A stretch of 64,000 nt of DNA from NCBI GenBank assembly GCA_011799875.1, contig CM022301.1, forward strand, positions 321,984,929 to 322,048,928, given 5' to 3'. Below the pieces are notes generated by a model that had not been told where the DNA came from, searched no databases, and saw only the letters and a list, made by a program, of their open reading frames with translations. The stretch's first letter is position 1. Every line of letters begins with the position of its first letter. Shown here piece after piece: positions 10,548 to 23,191 of the stretch. This DNA is from Thinopyrum elongatum (taxonomy: Eukaryota; Streptophyta; Magnoliopsida; Poales; Poaceae). Both the position numbers and the translations under genes were made by a program.

Positions 10548-10925
10548 ATGATGTTGTATAGTAGTCTACACAGTTGGCCGTGGTTGGAAATAGACAGGAC
10601 GGGCTTCAAAACGACATGGGAGATAAATAAGAGGAAAATTATGCTTGGAAGCCCTTGGTTCTTTTCTTTTCCAACCGTGTGTAGGATATGCGTTTGCGTG
10701 GAGGGTCGTGTGAACCACAAGATACACAACACAAGACGGAGACTGCATATAAATGGAAGACACTACTTGTATCGAACATGAACACCTCAAAATTGCAATT
10801 CAGAGCTGCATGTGTGTATTTCTGCACTCTGTTAAATGCACAAGTACTGGTTTTCAAAGGTATAACCACAAATAAACATCCTTCGCATCCAGACATCCAG
10901 ATAAAGTTCTATCAAGCTCACTACA
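10548..10925 (-). other. Downstream region of the PheRS alpha gene (probable 3' UTR)
   Basis: On the minus strand this directly follows the stop codon at 10926-10928. ORFs on both strands here are short and unlike any known protein. The two convergent genes are separated by this stretch, the LINE remnant and the foldback element. Confidence 0.35.
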
Positions 10926-13900
10926 CTACAGCCCCAAGCGGCAAATCGGGCTGCTCTTGATCAGATTGAAGTCGACCTGTAAACATCATATTTAATATAA
11001 GCACAGGATCGTGGTAGAAGATAAAGTTAATAAGCACAATACCTTTGGCCCAAAGAGATCCCGTATGTTGTCAATCCCATACAGAATCATTGTTGGCCTG
11101 CATTCAGCAGCAAAATTTGGTCAGCGCAGACTTCTTTGCAATCTCATGGATAAAGCAAAGATTTCAAGATTTCTTGTGTCCAATCAGGATCTTGCCTCCT
11201 TTGGTTTTCCTCGCACTTCTATTTGAGATATTAGTTGAAAAACAAGGATTGCGAAGGTGTTTTTTTTTTTTTTGGAGAAAAAAGAAATCAATTCAACATA
11301 TAGATGCACATAAAGGAATCATTCATATGGAAACTATGCTAGTTTTACCTTTCAAGTGAAAGACCCCATGCGATAACATTAACGCCCTCTGGCAGTCCCA
11401 TGGGAAGTAACATTTCAGGCCTGAACATGCCTGAGTTGCCTATCTCCACCCATTTCTTCAGACCATCGTGGTAGCTAAAAAAATAATAAACATAATAATG
11501 ATTCATGGGATCACAATAATCATGAAAACAATAGCAATCAAACTTGTTCTGACCTGAAAATTTCCATGCTTGGTTCAGTGTACGGGTTGTAGGCAGGTTT
11601 GAAACGCAGCTTTGACATGCCTAAGAGCCAGAAAAGGAGAGGAGAGGTGGCATTATTAAATCTCTATGTACTGGAGATAGCAGATACAAGACAAGAATAT
11701 TAAAGACATGCCAAATGCACATTATGCAGATGGGCATGGAGCACCAATATTCTTGGAATAACTGAATAACAACATATGGCAGTACAGTTTTTACGAATTT
11801 AATAGCAAGATCCATAAATACTCCCTCCGATCCAAAGTAAGTGTCGCAGTTTTGTACTAAGGTTAGTTCAACCTTAGTTCAAAACTGCGACAATTATTAT
11901 GGATCGGAGGGAGTATAACAAAGTCAATGGCTTTGGCTTAGCACCTAGTCTGGAGAAGAAATCCTCCAATACACCTATCAGATCACCAAGCGTCAAACCA
12001 TAATCACAAATAAGACCTGAAATCAGAAGCATTGTAAGTAGCTTCCTTGTTAAAAGGGTTATGTGTGTGATATCTACGGTAAGGACCAAATATCAATCAA
12101 TTTAACACCACATAGGCAAGAAACAAGAGAACGGTACCTTCTATCTGGTGGAATTCTGCAAGATGAGTTCGGTCCACAGCTTCATTCCGGAAAACACGAT
12201 CAATAGAGTAGTATCTCTTAGGAGTAAAAGGTTTCTGAACAACCCATGGTGGTTTATCAAAGAAAACAAATCTCATGAATCGTTCAACAGAACAGAGAAA
12301 ACAAATCGATATCACCTCCATTAATTTAGACAAACTAAGACAATATAAGTTACAACGGGAATTGCAAAGAGATAAAATAAGCATCACTTAGTTGCTATAC
12401 CTCCTGTGCTAGCTTGTATAGCATCCTTGTTGAAACTGCAGTTGTGTGAGTACGAAGCAGGTTTTTCTCTGCTTCATCTCGCTTCCAATCGTAACCATAT
12501 CTGCAGACAGCAACCTCAAATTATAAACTCTTTGGCTAACCTGCAGCAAAGACACTAGAACATACCCTTTGGAGCCATAACCACCAGACTGATGTACTTG
12601 CTTTACTTTCTCAAGATAGTCATCGGGTAATTGTGTTGTTGTAGCAGGGGCTGCAAAGAAGTCGGTTAATCAAATATGTTTAAATCCAACTGTTGGCTCA
12701 ACAACAGTAACATAACCTTTACCTTTGAGGAAAAACGTATCGTGTGAGTCACGAGCAGGATGCTGTTGTGGCTGGAACAGTGCATCGAAATTCCAGAAGC
12801 TACCAAAGGAAAGGCAACGATACATAATGTCATAAATATAAGGATCTTTATCTAGGAAACAGTGATATGCTCATAACAACATTGTCTTGTCATATACTCG
12901 TATGGTGTTGTCACCGATCTATAAATCCTAAATCCTAAAATAACTTCAAGTTTGTAGAGAAGATCTTGTCATATTTTGCATGTTACCTGCTCTCTACAAA
13001 CATGTTCGTTGGCATCTCACTGAACCTGTTACATCAATAAAATGAATTAATCCATTTTACGAATATTGCCTTGAACTGCAAATATCATGACCAAAATGTT
13101 TTTATTTACCCCATCTCGAGAAAAATGTTCTGGATTGCCTCACGGACCTGAAGAAAAAACACCAGATAACAGTTCTGAGCTATGTGGTTATCAGATAAAC
13201 TTGTATGAAAAAATGGAACACCGTAAATATTTGAAGTACCTCTAACAACGGTTGACTATATCCTATCGCAATAGGTTGTCCTTGAGCTCCATAGTTATAA
13301 TCTTTAAATTCCAGATCCTTCCAGTCGCCACTTTGGGAAAGAAAAAACATTTAAAAGGAAAATATATCATAAGTCTGATACTGTATGCAATAATGGGCAC
13401 ACACATAATAGATTTTAAAAGTCGATTTTAACGTGACAATAAGTTTAGTGTAGTCTTTGACAGGTATGATAAGTACAGTTGGGCTATTTGAAATAGAAAG
13501 GCATGGAGGAGTCTTCTATGTAGTGTTCAATTGCTCATGGTACATTATAGTTTATAGTCAACAAGCAGAGATTTCCTGCTCAATTTTGGAAATTAGCTTG
13601 AGAGAAGTGACATCAGACTACCTCTTGAGATGTTCTCGTGTCACATCGGTTGCCAATGTTTTTCTCTTTGCAACAAATTCAGGCCCCTTCTTCAGTGAAT
13701 ACCAAATAGATTTCCTGAAAAAACGGCGAAGCAGATGTAAAAATTAAGGGTAATGGAATAGTTAAGGCTGCACTTGGCTGGCACTTATTGACACTGTAAA
13801 AAAGATCTCTTCGAAACAGGTACTTACTCTTTTGTTACAAGTTTTCTTCTCTTCAAATCATCTATTACTTTGTCAGCAATAACCTACATGAAAAAACAAT

Positions 13901-14993
13901 TTTCTTAAGGGGCAAAGAACTATTTGAGACTAGCTATTGTACCTAACAACTATTTGTGCCGTGCCATGACACAATCCAGTAAATGGTTCAAGTGGAAATG
14001 CAAAATATGGGAGGAACAACGAGCAACAAGCAACACCAACCTCCCCATTCTCCAGTCTTCTAAGCTGCTCTTGCAATTCATCCTTGGTATCCTCAACCTG
14101 AATTAATCAAACAGAAATTATAGAATGGCATGCCTAGAGATACAAAGCTCGAGACAGATAAAAGCACACCGAGGGACCTTCAGTTAACACAGATGTAAGT
14201 ATTCCACACCGAAAGAGTTGAACTATGATGAGGATGTATTCTACATCTACAACCCAGAAATTGGCAAATTGAGAACATAACCCGGAAGAAGAGCAGATAC
14301 GGCAGGCAAGTTTCCAATACAAATACACACTGAACTAAGTCATACATCTCTCCGACAACATCGAAGAGAAGAAAGGCAACGAGCTCCGCTCTATACCTTT
14401 CTCAGCACGAGGTCTTTGTTTCCCTTCTCAAATCCAATCCACTTGTTCTTGGCTGCAGACTTCATTCCAATATCGAACACGTCCCCCAATCTCTCCTGCA
14501 ACGCACCACTCTGAGCATCAGAGATCCCCGGAACCGAAACCATTCACTCCAATCGAGCACCTAGAGTTAAATGGCACATATAGAGAGAGAGGGAAATCAC
14601 CTTGAGCGCGCCCTTGGAGGCACCCTCGGGCGGGATGGCCGCGACGAGCTGCACCTCGGGGGAGCCCCTCGCGGCATACCCCTTGGCCTCATCGGTGAGC
14701 ATCCACGTCTCCTTGGTGATGTCCTGCAGCAAAGCTCGTTAGGTCTTGTCCTTGGGGGAACTCGGGGCAGGGACGAGGCGAGGCTCGGGAGACTGGGAAG
14801 GGGGAGGGGGAGGGTACCGTACCGCACTCTCGACGATGCGGAAGGCGGAGAGCCTCTTGATGACGTCCTCCACGTCCTTGTGCGGGACGCCGAGGGAGGA
14901 GGCGAAGGACCGGGAGTCGGGGATATCGGCGTTCGCGTTGAGGTGGGCGAGGAGCCCGTCCTCCACGTCCGCCAACGGCTGCTTCGCCGCCAT
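10926..14993 (-). CDS. FARSA: Phenylalanyl-tRNA synthetase alpha subunit, cytosolic
   Basis: Eighteen exons on the minus strand join in frame to 498 codons plus stop: 14993-14823, 14723-14601, 14495-14397, 14097-14041, 13883-13828, 13714-13622, 13330-13240, 13147-13110, 13025-12987, 12799-12723, 12650-12566, 12500-12401, 12234-12138, 12016-11945, 11620-11554, 11474-11349, 11097-11043, 10976-10926. The enzyme charges tRNA-Phe as an alpha2-beta2 heterotetramer. The first 150 or so residues form the winged-helix-type tRNA/DNA-binding region. The class II core has HPARD (270-274), motif 2 within 346-376 ([18 protein letters not shown]) and motif 3 around WGLSLERPTMI (458-468). Length is normal for the eukaryotic cytosolic form; no organelle transit peptide is seen. 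All junctions are GT-AG. A Stowaway MITE lies in intron 14. It probably encodes an intact protein. Confidence 0.94.
11821..11913. mobile_element. Stowaway MITE in PheRS alpha intron 14
   Basis: A 93-bp near-perfect hairpin begins CTCCCTCCGATCC and ends GGATCGGAGGGAG, flanked by TA on both sides (11819-11820, 11914-11915). The inner arms share GTCGCAGTTTTG and CAAAACTGCGAC-like sequence. These are the terminal repeats and target site of Stowaway elements mobilised by mariner transposases. Confidence 0.92.
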
Positions 14994-14999
14994 CCTCAG

Positions 15000-15044
15000 C
15001 GGCGGCGGCGGCGGCGGCGGCGAGGAGGAGGAGGAGGAGGAGAG
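15000..15044. repeat. GGC/GAG trinucleotide run in the PheRS alpha 5' leader
   Basis: A run of GGC (15000-15023) passes into GAG repeats, immediately upstream of the minus-strand start codon at 14993. Read from the gene it is a CTC/GCC-rich leader. Such runs are common in grass 5' UTRs and make spurious Pro/Ser- or Gly-rich ORFs here. Confidence 0.8.
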
Positions 15045-15124
15045 ATGGGAGGAGAGATGGGGAACACGGGGCTTTGGGTTTGGTCGGGAGCGACTAGAGT
15101 AAAATCGGAGCTTCATTTGCAAAA

Positions 15125-16390
15125 AAAAAAAAAACATGGGCCGTTTGATGGGGAATGAATGGCCCGGATCCTAGGGAGTCTCTGCAAAAAGATCCCTTGT
15201 TACTGATTAATTTGTTTTCGGCAGCTGGATCAGCCTGCACAGCTGTCCGATCCGTCCGCGCATGACCCTTGGATCCTCTTCCTCTGCTTCGGCCTGTGGC
15301 AATACTGCTTGCACTTGCAAAAACGAAGCACTCCACGACCCCCCCCCCCCCCCCCTTGTCCCTCCCTTGCAGCATGTCGCACTCCCATCGCTTGCACCAC
15401 CGTCGATGTACCAGCCAGCACCATCGTTGATGTTGTATTGTCACCGACAGAGCTGCAACGCAACGCGTGTGCTGCTACGAGCTGGATCTCTCCGCCGGTG
15501 AGGTTACAGTGCAACGAGGCTCTTCATTGCAGTTCCGGCGACGCTTCATTGCAACCACGGTGGAGCTTCAAGGACCACTCCGGCGGCGCTTCATTGCAGC
15601 CACGACTGAGCTTCAACAACCCCGTAGTGCTTCATTGCAGCTCTGGCGGCGCCGGCAAAGCTCCACTGGAGCAACGTGGCCTGGCGAAGCTCCATGGCAG
15701 CACATGCGACTCGCGACAGTGTCTGCAGCTCGCACACCCCCTTGCAGCAGTGAGGGCATCGGTTGGTCGACATTACAACACCCCGGCGGCGCCCCCTTGT
15801 TGCGCTGGCGAGTCTCGCAGCTCTGCGTCGCAGTAGTGGTTGTGCTACGGGAGGCCATGCAGCACCCTCATCGCGCCGCGTGGTCCTTGTGGCGACCATG
15901 ACTGGTGACTCCAGCTTGCAACAGCAGGCCCGTTTGCAGCACGGACAAGCAGCAGGAGACCGGTTCGAGATTTCTAGCATCATGCCGGCGTTGGAGTGGA
16001 ATTGGACAGGTGGGAGCAACCGAGGTCTGAGGAAAAATTGATTAGGAAAAAGAGATGTGTCAGGAGGAAGACGAAGGATGGGGAAGATAAGATTATGGAT
16101 GTGCGGCTAGTAGGTAGGACGCGTGGCCAGTTGAGGATCCAGAGGTGTGGCCCGAAGCGAGAGTCTGCGTTGCACGGTCAAGAGGGAACAGACGAAGTAG
16201 GAAGCGGCGGACGCGAACGAATTATCAGCCGGTTTAAAACAATCGTTTCCCTTTGTTTTCTGTATCCTTCACCTTCAAAGAGACGTCGTCTCGCTATCTC
16301 TTACACACGACAGTGGCGGTCCAGATCCGGTGAAGCTAGTGACTACGACCACTAGTGACATTAACTCATTATTGTAAAAGGTCTTATATT
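15125..16390. other. GC-rich block with imperfect 'cttcattgcag' repeats
   Basis: No gene recognised. The phrase CTTCATTGCA recurs at about 15522, 15544, 15589 and 15630 within loosely repeated 40-45-bp units, and a 17-base C run occurs near 15341. The style resembles GC-rich non-autonomous DNA transposons of Triticeae, but no terminal repeats were found. Long ORFs on both strands overlap each other and look like composition effects. Confidence 0.35.
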
Positions 16391-16960
16391 GCTCCCTCCG
16401 AACCAAAATATATGACGTTTAATAAATTCCTACCAGACAAAAAGCGAACGAAATGACATAGTCATCCCTCACTAAATTTGAATCCCGCATATCGTCTCCC
16501 ACCTTGCGAGATCCAGGTGGTCACGACCCAAAGCAGAGATCCAGCAGGTCGTCTCCCACCTCCACCTCTGCCCTCCACCTTCGCCCCCACCTTCGCCCTC
16601 ACCTCCACTTCTGCTCTCCACCTCCGCCCCACCTCCACCTCTTCTCCTATGCCCTCCACCTCCACCTCAACTCCTCCGCCCAGATCCAGCAGCTACAGGC
16701 AACAACTATAGCAGGCCACAACACAAGCATGGCAGATCAAGCCCCAGCTCCAGATCCAGGTGCTCTAGCTCCAGATGAAGCCCCAGCTCTAGCTCCAGGT
16801 GCTCCATCCCCAGCTCTAGGACAGGCAGAGACTCCAAGTACTCCAGCCCCAGCCCTAGCAGCAACACCAGCTCCAGGTCCTCCGGCACGACACAACACCT
16901 ACTCCGGCACGACACCTTACAAGAGGGAAAGACAGTGGGGCATCAACACGACAGTGATCC

Positions 16961-19632
16961 ATGGAATTCGACCTCAATTGCACTCCACCCGAAGAAGAGG
17001 ACAGAGGCATACCCGGAGGAGGCCATGTTGATCAACATGGAAGATCCTGGTGAGCACAATCGTGTCCACTGTAGTACACATAGCAAGGTTTATTTGACAT
17101 GGAGTACTCACTACTGTCAAAGTTTATTGTGCATGTTGACATGGAGTAGCACTACTGCAGTACACAATCTTGTCCACTAAATGTAGTACCACTACATTTG
17201 ATAGTAAGAGCGATACTGACATTAGGGCTCAATTGACAGGAGTAGCTCAATCCGCAGGAGTTAATGACTGGGCTCAGTTGTCCACTAAATGGAGTAAACA
17301 CTAGCACTAAACTTGGAGTAGTTGTCAATTGAGCTAGCATGTGTTGCATGTTTTAGTACAGGTTTCAGAGGAAAGCATGAGCATGTACTGAATGATCATA
17401 CGCAAAATAGATCAACACAAAACTGATCATAATGTAAGCATGATCATACTGAAGTAAACTTATTCAAATAGCAGCATTCCAAGAGTAAACATGATCATAT
17501 TGTATACTGAAGTACTCCTGGAGTAATCTGAACAATATTTAAACATGATCATGCTTGGCACTTGACAGTAAGAGTTTTTCTGTAGAGTTTACTGTAAACT
17601 CTATAGAAAAACTTTGGCTGATTCAAATTTACAGCAGGGTTACTATCCAATTGTACAACATATTAAAATTCAGTTGAGTGCTCCTCTGGTCAACAATTTT
17701 CAGGAGTAACTGAACATATTAACTGAAAATGTTACTCCAGCATACTAAAATATCAACAATTTAGTACAGGAACAGTAGGATATGCAATTCATATCAGGAG
17801 TAAAATGCTCTTAAATTCAGTTGAGTACTCCTGTGATCAACATTTCATATCAGGAGTAAAATGCTCTTAAATTCAACAATTTACTCCCGTTTATCAAAAC
17901 ACCCTTAATTCAGTTTGGTCAACAATTCATGTTAAGAGTAAAATGCTTGCAAGTAACAGTAGGATAACAGTAACAATGCTTGTACAGTAACAATATTTTC
18001 ATCAACTAAGATATGACTGTTAGGAGTAAATTTGCATCAAGTTGGAGAACTGTTTGGAGTAGAAAAAAAATTAAGAACTTTAACTTATTAATGCTGAAGT
18101 TGCTATAGGCTTGCATGCTTGTTACTCTGGTATACTCTTGACCTTGATCTTGTATCCTACATTTGATGTCACTTAACAGTAAGAGTAATACTCCTACATT
18201 GAAAACATGATTTTTGCTATCACTTAACAGTAACAGTAGTAGTACACTATAAATTTAACAGTACAATATTTTGCAAGCAACATTTAATACTTTTCTTTGT
18301 TGTGTTTCTTTGTGCAGGTGTTGAGCGAACAGTTAGAAAAAGAAAAAAATACTCAATGACCATCAAAAGTATGTTGCTTATGTGGCATTACATGCATTGT
18401 GTATGAGCAGAGGTGGCAAGTTCAAGAGAAATGATAAGAAAGACATTGCAAAAAAATCAGGCAGATGTCAGGAGTATACAAAGAATTTGGCAAAAGCAAT
18501 GAAGCAAATTGCACAAGGCTTGGAGGTGGATGTTTCAAATTAGAAAAAGGGAAGATGTGGAAGAAAGCCTAAAGACATCAATCTAGAGCAAATCCCCAGA
18601 ATCCCACTCAACAAGAGGTCTACAGTCAGGTCACTAGCTTGGCAATTGGGATGTAGCCATACTACACTCTCAAAATTTTCAAACTAAAGTTGATAAAGAG
18701 GCATTCAAATTCTTTGAAGTCGGTTCTAAAGGAAAAGAATAATAAGAATAGGCTCAAGTTTTGCATGACAATGCTTGATGAGACGACAACAACTGGAAGG
18801 CCTAAATTCAACACCATGCACAATATTGTGCATATTGATGAGAAATAGTTTAACATGACCAAGAAGAACATAGCTTATTATCTGCTGGATGATGAGAAAG
18901 ACCCTATAAGACCTATTCAAAGCAGCAATGGTATTGGAAATGTCATGTACCTAACCGCTGATGCTAGACCAAGGTATGACAGTGAAGGAAATGAGACATT
19001 TTCTTGGAAAATAGGTATTTGGCCACTTGTAAAAGAAGTTCCAATAGCAAGGAGAAGTGATAATAGGCCTAGATGGACAATGGAGACAAAGTCAATCAAA
19101 GTCAATAGGCCAGTGATGAGAGAGTTCCTAATAGAGAAAGTCTTGCCAACAATACAAGTTGTTTGTCCTGAAAACGGTGTTGGACAGACAATTTACATAC
19201 AACAAGACAATGCTAAGCCCCACATATTGTCTAATGACCCATAATTTATAGCAGATGTGGCTAGAACTGGAATGGACATTATACTAACAAAACAGTCTGC
19301 AAGCAGTCCTGATTTTAATGTGCTTGGCCTTGGGTTTTTCAACTGTTTACAATCTCTAACCGATTTTCTAAGCCCTGGAACCCTAGAGGATCTTATTAAT
19401 TTTGGAGGAATTTGATGGTTATGAGGTTTACAAGCTGAATAGGATTTTTCTAACTCTACATGCTTGCATGGTTGAAGTCATGAACCATGGAGGGGGCAAT
19501 GGGTATAAAACTCCCTGTGTGAACAAAGCAAGGCTTAAGAGTCTTGGGCTGCTACCTCCAAGAATTTCATGCCCTCAAGAAGTTTATGCTAATGCCCTAC
19601 ACAATCTAGGGCTAATGGAAGAAGTTCATTGA
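16961..19632 (+). pseudogene. Mariner-like transposase pseudogene
   Basis: The DDD core of a plant mariner transposase is clear from 18855 on: YYLLDDEKDP, then ARPRYDSEGN, SIKVNRPVMREFLIEK, the second Asp in IYIQQDNAKPH and the third in SPDFNVLGLGFF. Upstream a helix-turn-helix-like stretch (RSTVRSLAWQLGCSHTTL) and the first Asp motif (HNIVHIDEK) are present, but the latter runs into a stop at 18847. Further stops and frameshifts break it (for example after SNDP at 19242). A possible first exon starts at 16961 (MEFDLNCTPPEEE) and ends at a GTGAGC donor at 17050, with an acceptor at 18317, but the join is out of frame. A CTCCCTCCG-type terminus lies near 16392; the matching right terminus was not found. 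Not functional. Confidence 0.8.
17573..17613. repeat. 20-bp near-perfect palindrome
   Basis: AGTTTTTCTGTAGAGTTTAC (17573-17592) is followed after one base by its reverse complement with one mismatch (17594-17613). It lies in the AT-rich putative intron of the mariner pseudogene. A nearby 30-bp direct repeat ('catatcaggagtaaaatg...', about 17791 and 17848) shows the intron is repeat-rich. Confidence 0.8.
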
Positions 19633-19640
19633 TCTTGTCT

Positions 19641-21458
19641 GTATTTATGTGTTACTACTTACTACTACTACTACTGAAAAGGCCTTGCCTGTATTTTCAT
19701 GTGTTTGGGACTTGTCTTATCTTGGAAGAAGTACCCCAAGAAAATAACATGTGTGTATTTATAACTAGATGACACCCCACATATTGCTGCGGAAATATAT
19801 AGTAATAGATTATTTGGAATAAAATTAGAATATACGGGAATAATACTCCCTTGACACACAAACACATTATAGTTCCTATGAACAGTGGCAAACCTAGCAA
19901 CAAATGAGGGTGGTTGCACATTATAGTGAGGAAGAATGTAAATGAGTGTTGCATTTAAACGCACATGACAACAAATTAGAACTAATTAAAATGTAGGGTT
20001 ATTCGGGAGAAATGTGGATTAGCAAACTCTCATTGTCATATTTTTGGGTGTCTTGATGCAATACATTGCACATTTGCATGATGAAAAGTCACTTGGCAAA
20101 AGGTGCTTGTTTGTAATCAGTTGTAGAAATGATGTTGGCAAAGTCTTCCAGCTCTTTTTTTAAATACCTTCATGAAGCAAACATAGTGGTATAATTCATA
20201 GCTTTTGTTGCGAATTCCCTAAAAAGATTAAATTTAGTGGCTATAATTCCTATGAAAATTTTCAAAAAAACACAGCGAGGTCTCATAGCAGAGCAATTTG
20301 GATTTCCAATCACCCATGGGAACAATTCAAATAGGAAGATCTCTCAAAAGAGTAAAGATTATTATAGTCGGCAACCAATTCATGGCTTTGTCAATGCCTT
20401 TGAATTAGCAGCAAGCCGAAGAAACAATAGAAATGGGACATGTACGTTTGATTGTTCCAAAGAAGATGGGTGAACATATAAGATTAATAATCTAATCACA
20501 AAAATTAGATCAAGCCAATGTTATAAACGCCTTCAAATGAAATGATACATCAGAGTAGAGAGAAAACGAAAGCGTATTTGAAATCTTAACTGGCTAATTC
20601 ATTTCCATTTATAGATATGAGCAATCAAATAAGTGCGTGTGTAGTTTTGCTGCAAGTACCTACACACATGTAGCTTTGCAAAAGTGCACATCTCGTCCTG
20701 GAGGTTTCTATAGTGGAAAACACTCGATGTAGACATAAATAAGCAATGCTAGTGGCCCTAAAAAGGTAAAAGACAAACTTGCGCATTCCTATTAGCAATA
20801 TCAAATGTGATGAAATAAATTGACGAACCAAATACGTCTAAAGTCGATGCAAGTAGCAAGAAACTGTTAAGAGAATGAATAGGAAGAAAATTTAACCACC
20901 GGAGTGCAAATGAGATATGAAAATAAAAAACGTATGAAGTTTGACGTACTTTCCTTAACTATATTGTTGTTCGAGACATCTGAAATGCCAATCCTTTGGC
21001 TAGTAAACTGATTTCATGAATGTTTATTCAAAGAAAGGCATTCCATCCAATATTTAATCAGTGATTCATAGTGCTCACCTATAAATTCAGATGAACAACA
21101 CGCTACTACCCTAGAGTGAAATACAAATAGCCAGATGCAAGCCATGGTTAAGAAAATCCCAGCAATTTTTTATAGCAAAATCAGACCAATCCAAAAATAG
21201 TCAATATGGCTTCTGAGCATTGAAGCCAGACATACATTATGTGTTATTGCGGTGGAGTAGTGAAAACTGACATCCAATCTACGATTTGAGAAAAACTGGA
21301 CTACATATCTTTCTTGCCTACTTCTATTTACAAATTATTGCACGTAAGCCTTGACGCAATAGAATCTTGGTCTTCACACTATAGGGATAAGTTGGTACAG
21401 AGAGGGGAGGGCAGGCGACAAAGGGGTGGAGATGTGTCCCGGCTAAGGGCCTCATCCG

Positions 21459-21459
<1 letters not shown>
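19641..21459. other. AT-rich intergenic DNA
   Basis: No gene was recognised on either strand. Its left part begins with a possible minus-strand Helitron terminus (see 19765). It may be the body of that element. The right end is a GT/GA microsatellite. Confidence 0.3.
19765..19797 (-). mobile_element. Possible Helitron 3' terminus, minus strand
   Basis: Reading the minus strand, a weak stem (CCGCA and TGTGG, one G-T pair) is followed by about 12 bases ending CTAG (19765-19768), then T. The phrase resembles a common grass Helitron end with CCGCAGCAACGCGCGG, here mutated. The element would extend rightwards. Its 5' end was not identified. Confidence 0.4.

Positions 21460-21502
<43 letters not shown>
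21460..21502. repeat. Compound GT/GA microsatellite
   Basis: About ten GT repeats (21460-21478) are followed by about twelve GA repeats, directly abutting the start of the retrotransposon A LTR at 21503. Confidence 0.95.
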
Positions 21503-21632
21503 TGTCTATTTTGCATCATGTTTTCCTACTGCTATTTATTATGTCTTGGGTCATTATTTCACTTTATGATACAATTCTTATGTCTTTTCTCTCTTATTTT
21601 GCAAGTTTTACATGAAGAGGGAGATTGCCGGC
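21503..21632 (+). mobile_element. 5' LTR of retrotransposon A, piece 1
   Basis: The piece starts TGTCTATTTTGCATC and ends in the target duplication CCGGC (21628-21632) where element B inserted. It continues at 39946 (piece 2) and 41732 (piece 3). Joined, the three pieces give an LTR of about 1.5 kb. The start seems shortened compared with the usual TGATACGTC-type beginning. The family resembles Triticeae Gypsy elements such as Sabrina, but the name is from memory. Confidence 0.65.
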
Positions 21633-23191
21633 TGCTACTTCTTGAGCTTGCGTTGGTTTTTCCCTTGAAGAGGAAAGGGTGATGCAGCACAGTAGAGATA
21701 AGTATTTCCCTCAGTTAAGAACCAAGGTATCAATCCAGTAGGAGAAGAACACACAAATCACCAACACCTGCACAAACAATCAAACACTTGCACCCAACGC
21801 GATAAAAGGGGTTGTCAATCCCTTCACGGTCACTTGCAAAGGTGAGATCTGATAGAGATAGATAAACAAAAGATAAAATATTTTTGGGTTTTTTTGGTTT
21901 ATAGATCTGAAAAATAAAAGATTGCAAAATAGTAGATCAGAAAGTAATATGATGGAAAATAGACCCGGGGGGCATAGGTTTCACTAGAGGCTTCTCTCAT
22001 GAAGGCAAATAATACGGTGGGTGAACAAATTACTGTCGAGCAATTGATAGAAAAGCGCAAAGTTATGACGATATCCAAGGCAATGATTATGCATATAGGC
22101 ATCACGTCCGTGTCAAGTAGACCGACTCCTGCCTGCATCTACTACTATTACTCCACACATCGACCGCTATCCAGCATGCATCTAGAGTATTAAGTTCATA
22201 AAGAACGGAGTAACACCTTAAGTAAGATGACATGATGTAGAGGAATTAACTCAAGCAATATGATGAAAACCCCATCTTTTTATCCTCGATGGCAACAATG
22301 CAATACGTGCCTCGCTACCCCTACTGTCACTGGGTGAGGACACCATAAGATTGAACCCAAAGCTAAGCACCTCTCCCATTGCAAGAAAAACCAATCTAGT
22401 TGGCCAAACCAAACCGATAATTCGAAGAGAAATACAAAGATATCAAATCACGCATAAAAGAATTCAGAGAAGATTTAAATAATATTCATAGATAAGCTGA
22501 TCATAAATCCACAATTCATCGGATCTCGACAAACACACCGCAAAAGAAGATTACATCGGATAGATCTCCAAGAACATCAAGGAGAACTTTGTATTGAAGA
22601 TCAAAGAGAGAGAAGAAGCCATCTAGCTACTAGCTATGGACCCGTAGGTCTGAGGTAAACTACTCATGCATCATCGGAAGGGCAATGGAGTTGATGTAGA
22701 AGCCCTCCATGATCGATTCCCCCTCCGGCGGGATGCCGGAAAAGGCCCCAAGATGGGATCTCACGGGAACAGAAGGTTGCGGCGATGGAAAAGTGTTTTC
22801 GTGGATAACTCTGGTGGTTCTGGAATATATGTGAATATATAGGAGGAAGAGCTAGGTCAGGGGAGTCCCGAGGGGCCCACAAGGCAGGGGGCGCGCCCTC
22901 CACCCTTGTTGCCGCCTCGTGGCTCTTCTGACTTGGACTCCAAGTCCCCTAGGTGTCTACTGGTCCAAGAAAAATCATCGTGAAGTTTTATTCCGTTTGG
23001 ACTCCGTTTGGTATTCCTTTTCTGCGAGGCTCAAAAACAAGGAAAAAACATAAGCTGGCACTGGGCTCTAGGTTAATAGATTAGTCCCAAAAATAATATA
23101 AAATAACATATTAATGCATATAAAACATCCAAAACAGATAATATAATAGCATGGAACAATAAAAAATTATAGATACGTTGGAGACGTATCA
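21633..23191 (-). mobile_element. 3' LTR of retrotransposon B
   Basis: Reading the minus strand, the LTR begins TGATACGTCTCC (ending at 23191) and finishes AAGTAGCA at 21633, 1559 bp. Its partner is split: 27031-27390 and 38797-39945. The flanking CCGGC at 21628-21632 and 39946-39950 is the target duplication of B. The ORFs inside are LTR shadows. Confidence 0.85.

Noticed and set aside
14739..15137. Longer N-terminus for PheRS alpha upstream of 14993
   Set aside because: The upstream frame is a Ser/Pro run made by the GGC/GAG microsatellite; the family N-terminus starts at [12 protein letters not shown].
15262..16041. ORFs of 140-175 codons in the GC-rich block
   Set aside because: They occur on both strands with overlapping coordinates and a repeated low-complexity phrase; no domain, no clear start context.
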